Positions 32,198 through 36,382 of a stretch of DNA of 36,382 bases are shown piece by piece. The stretch lies in NCBI RefSeq assembly GCF_003857035.1, contig NZ_QGSY01000184.1, positions 1-36,382 of the forward strand, written 5' to 3'. Below the pieces are notes generated by a model. It was given only the letters and a program-made list of their open reading frames with translations. It was not told the DNA's origin and made no database searches. The position numbers and the translations under genes are program-made. This DNA is from Micromonospora arida (lineage in GTDB: Bacteria > Actinomycetota > Actinomycetes > Mycobacteriales > Micromonosporaceae). The first letter of the stretch is position 1, and every line of letters begins with the position of its first letter.

Positions 32198-33781
32198 ATG
32201 AGCAAGGCTGGTCACGCGCAGACCGCTAACGGCTACCAGGTGCTCAATTTCTTCGTACCGTTACGCCGCGGGGTCCGGATGCCAGATGGAATCACGTTTA
32301 CCGGAGTCTTGAGACCAAGCGGGGGAACCCTTACCAGGAGGCCGCCAGCAATTGTGGAATCGGATAGCCCGCTACCTCCCTTGCCACACCCTAACGGCGC
32401 GATTCAGATCCGGCTAATTCGGGTTGATTCGGTGCATCCGGACCTAGCGAGCCTGGACGCCGTCTATCCTGTTGCCGGCCGAGCATTGGGGCGACCAGAA
32501 GACGCTACCTCACCCATCGGGGACTCGTTCGGCACCGTAATCAAGACTGTCGCGCAACTAAACGTTTCATCGCCCTGCAAGTTAGGTAGCGATGCGTCGA
32601 CAGTGGCCGCTGTTGAGGAATCCTTCGGATGGGCTCTAGATTGTCTCCGAGAGTTACTGTTTCGATATCGGCAGGAGTCCGATTCTTACGCTCTCATCCC
32701 CGCTCGCGAGACCCTGCCCGCCATGGTAATGATGCATCGGATAGCGTATTACCCAGACGGGAGCGTCTACGACGAACCTGGGGGAATGGGCGCCTACTTC
32801 CCGGGCGGACAGGGCGTCGAAGAGAGGGAGAAGAGCCTTTTATCTCCGGAGCAACTGAGGGCGACACTCTCCGCCGCGTGGAACTCGTATGAGGACCCAA
32901 TCTTCCAGCGGTTTAATACATTCTCGCTGGACGCCCGTGAAGCGCTCTATCTTCATGGCGACTACCGTGCCACTGTGCTGAATGCCGCCACGGCGGCCGA
33001 ATGCTTCTTGGACGACATTCTCAGCTATGCCCTCTGGTGGGAAGGATTAACTCCTCAAAACGCTGCCCCAATTCTCTCGATGCCCGTCTTCAAGAGAGTC
33101 AAGTCGGAGTTTGCCAGTCGATTCGGCGGCGTTTGGCTCCCGGCAAGGGAGGGCGCGGTCCTGGACTGGCACCAGAAGGTGGCGCGATATCGGGACCGGG
33201 TAATCCACGGCGGATATCAGCCGAGTCAAGAGGAGGCTCACGCGGCGCTTAGCGCGCTTAGCGGTCTTCGCAAGTTCGTCGGAAGGCGGGTGACTTCAAA
33301 TAGAGTGATCCAGCGTTACAGACACCTTCCACTGCTCCTTCTAGGCCGAGACAGATTGCGAAAGGAAGGCGTGAACTTCTCCCGGATGACGGAGTGGTAC
33401 ACGGACCCTGTCGACTTCGATCGACGCTTCCACAACTGGAGGTCTATTTGCCGCAGACTTCGCATTGAAAGCTTTTCGGGAAGCGTTGAACCGGAGTTGA
33501 ACAAAGTGCCCGTCATTGCGGTCGTAACCAAAGATAAGATCGCACATTACGCGATTGACACGCCTGTCGCGGTAGCCGCCGAAATTAAGATCACTCGCTT
33601 GCAACCCGAGGAGCGCGAGTTCCTTGAGGATGCACAAAAGAACTTACCTTCGACGGAGAGCCACGCATCATATCCATTTGTCGACATGGGAGTCAAAAGC
33701 AGGATAATGGTGTCGACAAAGTGGCACCCGGCGGAAGAGCTATTGCCTGGCTACGAATACATGAGGCCCGCATCCAGCTAG
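32198..33781 (+). CDS. Large island protein with HEPN-type domain
   Basis: A 527-residue protein. The first 220 or so residues and the last 150 are unrecognised. The middle (about 240-365) looks like a HEPN domain: AREALYLHGDYRATVLNAATAAECFLDDIL, then RYRDRVIHGGYQPSQEEAHAALSAL, which holds the RX4H motif R332-DRVI-H337 of HEPN ribonucleases. This resembles Apea-like HEPN proteins. HEPN proteins commonly act as RNases in toxin-antitoxin, abortive-infection and CRISPR systems. The ATG at 32198 has AGGGG five bases upstream; a GTG two codons earlier is possible. Codon use is AT-rich for this genome, consistent with transfer. Confidence 0.72.
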   Translation: MSKAGHAQTANGYQVLNFFVPLRRGVRMPDGITFTGVLRPSGGTLTRRPPAIVESDSPLPPLPHPNGAIQIRLIRVDSVHPDLASLDAVYPVAGRALGRPEDATSPIGDSFGTVIKTVAQLNVSSPCKLGSDASTVAAVEESFGWALDCLRELLFRYRQESDSYALIPARETLPAMVMMHRIAYYPDGSVYDEPGGMGAYFPGGQGVEEREKSLLSPEQLRATLSAAWNSYEDPIFQRFNTFSLDAREALYLHGDYRATVLNAATAAECFLDDILSYALWWEGLTPQNAAPILSMPVFKRVKSEFASRFGGVWLPAREGAVLDWHQKVARYRDRVIHGGYQPSQEEAHAALSALSGLRKFVGRRVTSNRVIQRYRHLPLLLLGRDRLRKEGVNFSRMTEWYTDPVDFDRRFHNWRSICRRLRIESFSGSVEPELNKVPVIAVVTKDKIAHYAIDTPVAVAAEIKITRLQPEEREFLEDAQKNLPSTESHASYPFVDMGVKSRIMVSTKWHPAEELLPGYEYMRPASS

Positions 33782-33840
33782 CAGCAAGACACCCGATAGC
33801 GCTTGCGACTGAGCTGGCAAATGGCCGCTCGTTGGTGCGG

Positions 33841-33978
33841 CTAGTTTCGGAGGTCCTCAGCCGCTCCGACGATTATTCTGCGCGCCTCTTCTCCGGTCAC
33901 GGCTTCATGCCAGAGTCGCTCCATGGCCTTTGCGTACGCTGCGGCTTCGTCGTCGCGGTGCGTGGTCTCGCCGACGAA
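33841..33978 (-). pseudogene. C-terminal remnant of a probable XRE/DUF5753-type regulator
   Basis: The minus strand reads FVGETTHRDDEAAAYAKAM then ERLWHEAVTGEEARRIIVG and a TAG stop at 33841-33843. This amphipathic end, with a Thr-His-Arg-Asp-Asp strand followed by two helices, resembles the C-terminus of DUF5753 helix-turn-helix regulators. No start or HTH remains, because integrase sequence begins at about 33979. It implies a deletion or recombination junction there. Confidence 0.4.
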
Positions 33979-34452
33979 GGTTTCCGCCTGGTGGAGGGCA
34001 CGCCGAAGAACCACCAGCGTCGGTCGGTGCCCATTCCGCGGTTCCTCGTCGACGAGCTGGCCGCGTACGTCGCCGGCAAGCGTCGGGACGCGCTGGTGTT
34101 CACCGCTCCGAACGGCGGGCCACTGCGTAACACCAACTTCCGGTCACGGGTCTTCGCGCCGGCTGCTGCGTCGGTCGGGCTGGCTGGGCTGACTCCGCAC
34201 GACCTGCGGCACACGGCGGCGAGTCTCGCCGTGGCGGCGGGCGCCAACGTCAAGGCGGTGCAGCGGATGCTCGGGCACGCCTCGGCGTCGATGACGTTGG
34301 ACGTGTACGCGGGGCTGTTCGGTGACGACCTGGACGCGGTCGCCAACCGCCTGGACGAAGCGTTCGCGGCACGGGACAAGGACTATCTAAGGACCGGCAC
34401 CACGAACGGAGGCGTGATCGACCTCGGGAAACGGCGAAGCCCAGGCCGATGA
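33979..34452 (+). pseudogene. Tyrosine integrase, catalytic-domain fragment
   Basis: About 157 residues of a phage-type tyrosine recombinase. VEGTPKNHQRRSVPIPRFLVDEL is the typical beta-strand region, LTPHDLRHTAASL carries HxxR, and QRMLGHASASMTLDVYAGLF carries the GH motif and catalytic Tyr. The N-terminal arm-binding and core-binding domains and the first catalytic Arg are missing, so it is inactive. It lies directly beside the tRNA 3' end, the normal place of such an integrase, and ends in a terminator. Confidence 0.93.
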
Positions 34453-34511
34453 CCTGGGCTTCTGTACCGAGCCGCCTGACGGAATCGAACCGTCGACCTA
34501 CGCATTACGAG
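34233..34511 (+). repeat. Right copy of the 279-bp direct repeat (attR-like)
   Basis: The counterpart of 29551-29829. The last 94 bases (34418-34511) are identical to 29736-29829 and end inside the tRNA anticodon loop. Confidence 0.93.
34436..34462 (+). terminator. Integrase terminator, right copy
   Basis: The same 10-bp GAAGCCCAGG/CCTGGGCTTC stem as at 29754-29780, with the integrase stop codon in the loop. It lies only seven bases from the tRNA 3' end and could serve both. Confidence 0.75.
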
Positions 34512-34543
34512 TGCGTCGCTCTAGCCGACTGAGCTAAGGCGGC
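34470..34543 (-). tRNA. tRNA-Thr (anticodon CGT)
   Basis: A 74-base cloverleaf: acceptor GCCGCCT/AGGCGGC, D arm GCTC/GAGC, anticodon arm ACGCA-CTCGTAA-TGCGT with anticodon CGT, and T arm GACGG-TTCGATT-CCGTC. CCA is not encoded. It reads ACG threonine codons. Its 3' half was supplied by the integrated element, restoring a complete gene, and the displaced original half lies at 29788-29829. Confidence 0.97.
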
Positions 34544-34687
34544 AACGATCAGCAAGTGTACGGCACCCCGGCGGCACCGACCGAACGGGATACCCCCGTC
34601 GCGCCCGCCAGCACCAACCGGACATCGGCCGCCATCTGGACGTTTACCGGACAGCGGATGATCGGGGCCGGGACTACGCTGCGGCGG

Positions 34688-36382
34688 GTGAGCGACGAAC
34701 GCGACGATTCCCCCCACCCGGAGCGTCCTGACCGTGCGCCGGCCGGTGAACGCGCCGCCCATCGGCCGCGCAGCACCGACCCGCTGGAGCTGGGCTTCAC
34801 GCCGCGCAAGCCGGTGCCGTGGCTGGCGCCGTTCCTGTTGATCAGCACCGGCATCCGGACGCTGCTGGCGGTGCTCTTCGGGGCGTACCTCGACAAGCGC
34901 GAGTTGCAGAACGCGTTCGGCGACGGCGTCTTCCGCCAGGTCGGGCCGGACGGCGGGCTGTGGCTCGACTACGTGGCCGACCTCGGTGACGGCTTCAACG
35001 CCACCTATTCGGTGGCGTACCTGCTGGCGCAGCCCGAGCTGACCGTCGACGGGCACCGCCTGCCCCGGGCGCAGACCCTGGTGATGGGCGGCGACCAGGT
35101 GTACCCGTCGGCGGCCTACGCCGCGTACGAGGACCGGTGCAAGGGCCCCTACCAGGCCGCCCTGCCCGTAGCGCCGGCCGAGAATCCGACGCTCTTCGCG
35201 GTGCCGGGCAACCACGACTGGTACGACGGTCTCACCGCTTTCCTGCGGTTGTTCGTCCGCTCCCGGGACCGCAACTTCGCTGGCTGGGGCACCGGGCAGT
35301 CCCGGTCGTACTTTGCTGTGGAGTTGCCGGCCGACTGGTGGTTGCTCGGCGTGGACGACCAGTCCGGCTCGTACCTGGACGACCCGCAGCTGGCCTACTT
35401 CGACGAGGTGGCCCGGCGGCTCGGGCCGGAGTCCAAGGTGATCATCGCGGCGCCGGCGCCGACCTGGGTCAAGGCCGCCGACAACCCCACGGCGTACGAC
35501 TCGATCGACTACTTCATCCGCACGATCATCGACCCGACCGGGGCGCGGGTGCGACTGCTGCTCTCGGGCGACCTGCACCACTACGCCCGCTACTCCGGGC
35601 CGGACCGGGAGCTGATCACCTGCGGTGGTGGCGGCGCGTACCTCTACCCCACGCACAAGCTGCCGGAGCGCATCGAGGTGCCACCGCGGGACACGCTGAC
35701 CCGCAAGGCCAGCTCCGCCCAGCCGTACGACCTGGTGGCCCGTTACCCGGACGCCGCGCGGTCGCGCCGCTACGGCTGGGGCATCTTCCCCCGGTTGCCG
35801 TTGCGCAATCCCGGCTTCACCACGTTGCTCGGCACCCTGCACACCCTACTGATGCTGGCCATGGCCGGTGCGACGGCGAACTGGGCCGACAGCACCAACC
35901 AGCGGCTGTTCAGCGTCCCGCTGGTGGTGATGGTGCTCGTGACGGTGATCGCGGCGGCCCTGTTCGCCAAGCCGCCGAGCGCGAGCGGCAAACGCCACGC
36001 TCGGCACTGGATCCTCGGCGTGGGCCACGGCGTGGCGCAGGTGGCTCTGGCGGCGGCCGGCACCTGGGTCTGGTTGGCGCTGCCCTTCTACGACTGGCCG
36101 TGGCCGCTGCCGGCGGTCGCCGCGGCGGTGCTCTACGGCCCGGTGATCGGTCTGGTCGCCAGCCAGCTGGTCGCGGCGTACCTGCTGGTGGCGGGCTCTT
36201 TCGGCGTGAACGTCAACGAACTCTTCGCCGGCCAGGGCATCGAGGACTCGAAGTCGTTCCTACGACTGCGCATCGACCCGGACGGCACGTTGACCATCTA
36301 CCCGCTGGGGGTGGACCGGGTCTCCCGCGACTGGCAGGTGAACCCCGACCAGTCCCCCACCCAAAGTTGGCTGATCCCCAAG
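34688..36382 (+). CDS. Membrane-linked metallophosphoesterase (partial, runs off window)
   Basis: At least 565 residues, open to the window end. Calcineurin-like phosphoesterase motifs are VADLGDGFNAT, MGGDQVYP, PGNHDWYDG and SGDLHHYARY, spaced as in the family, so two metal ions are expected. A hydrophobic segment precedes the domain at about residues 48-66, and about four helices follow it (roughly residues 375-520). The catalytic part therefore sits between membrane segments. The substrate is unknown. The GTG at 34688 is preceded by TACGCT with a 7-base gap, fitting a leaderless mRNA. This is chromosomal backbone beyond the tRNA, with high-GC codon use. Confidence 0.9.
   Translation, partial: MSDERDDSPHPERPDRAPAGERAAHRPRSTDPLELGFTPRKPVPWLAPFLLISTGIRTLLAVLFGAYLDKRELQNAFGDGVFRQVGPDGGLWLDYVADLGDGFNATYSVAYLLAQPELTVDGHRLPRAQTLVMGGDQVYPSAAYAAYEDRCKGPYQAALPVAPAENPTLFAVPGNHDWYDGLTAFLRLFVRSRDRNFAGWGTGQSRSYFAVELPADWWLLGVDDQSGSYLDDPQLAYFDEVARRLGPESKVIIAAPAPTWVKAADNPTAYDSIDYFIRTIIDPTGARVRLLLSGDLHHYARYSGPDRELITCGGGGAYLYPTHKLPERIEVPPRDTLTRKASSAQPYDLVARYPDAARSRRYGWGIFPRLPLRNPGFTTLLGTLHTLLMLAMAGATANWADSTNQRLFSVPLVVMVLVTVIAAALFAKPPSASGKRHARHWILGVGHGVAQVALAAAGTWVWLALPFYDWPWPLPAVAAAVLYGPVIGLVASQLVAAYLLVAGSFGVNVNELFAGQGIEDSKSFLRLRIDPDGTLTIYPLGVDRVSRDWQVNPDQSPTQSWLIPK

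Larger units (their letters stand above)
29829..34511. mobile_element. 4.68-kb integrative element or remnant at tRNA-Thr
   Basis: Bounded by the 94-bp direct repeats at 29736-29829 and 34418-34511. It carries an integrase fragment next to the tRNA and lower-GC cargo genes, and lacks visible replication, transfer or excisionase genes. The integrase fragment is truncated, so the element probably cannot excise by itself. Confidence 0.85.

Noticed and set aside
33721..33978. Plus-strand N-terminal extension of the right integrase fragment
   Set aside because: The translated text has no integrase core-binding domain features, overlaps the end of the HEPN gene, and is better explained by the minus-strand regulator remnant.
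34505..35842. Long minus-strand open frame of 445 codons
   Set aside because: It is antisense to the metallophosphoesterase, whose catalytic motifs are all on the plus strand. Its composition (Arg, Val, His, Gln-rich) is typical of a high-GC shadow frame.
1..36382. CRISPR array, rRNA genes, intact transposase or prophage structural genes
   Set aside because: I looked for regularly spaced repeats, rRNA-like sequence and DDE transposase or phage proteins on both strands and found none. The only recombinase pieces are the two integrase fragments.

Overview
The window is high-GC actinomycete chromosome, most likely Micromonospora or a close relative in Micromonosporaceae. The evidence is very GC-rich third codon positions, frequent GTG starts, many probable leaderless genes (a TANNNT box 6-7 nt before the start codon), and actinobacterial families such as the TIGR03089-like, SCO6745-like, MSMEG_1061-like and DUF5753-like proteins. 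No plasmid, prophage or CRISPR array is visible. The genus is an inference.

Bases 1-11900 hold housekeeping and accessory genes. They begin with a 60-bp perfect inverted repeat, a secreted protein of unknown role and a secreted M43-type metalloprotease. An acyl-adenylate-like protein and a membrane protein follow. Next comes a complete split NHEJ set: a DNA ligase and a LigD-type polymerase are translationally coupled on the minus strand, and a Ku gene with a long Lys/Ala tail diverges from them. A DUF4241 protein, a membrane-anchored FKBP prolyl isomerase, an SCO6745-like protein, a HAD hydrolase and an MDR oxidoreductase follow on the plus strand.

Bases 11900-29450 hold an acyl-CoA synthetase, a Nudix hydrolase, and an aldo/keto reductase diverging from a TetR regulator with a palindromic operator candidate between them. 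Then come a 14-helix MFS exporter, a DJ-1/PfpI protein, and a sugar group made of an HldE-like heptose kinase/adenylyltransferase with an unusual insert, a GT2 and a GT9. Hsp20 and DUF2231 genes, a flavoprotein, two methyltransferases, DUF4240 and VOC proteins, a patatin-like lipase with a probable C-terminal frameshift, and a PadR/membrane-protein pair complete the region.

Bases about 29545-34543 form a genomic island at a tRNA-Thr(CGT) gene. A perfect 94-bp direct repeat carries the integrase 3' end, its terminator and the tRNA 3' half, and lies at both ends of a 4682-bp segment. Integrase fragments at both ends suggest serial integrations. The cargo is visibly lower in GC: a DUF5677/HEPN-like protein, a membrane-anchored protein, and a 527-aa protein with an RX4H HEPN motif. 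There is also a hairpin-rich noncoding stretch and a remnant of a probable XRE/DUF5753 regulator. This is the best candidate for an undescribed system, possibly phage defence. Chromosomal sequence resumes beyond the tRNA with a membrane-linked metallophosphoesterase that runs off the window.
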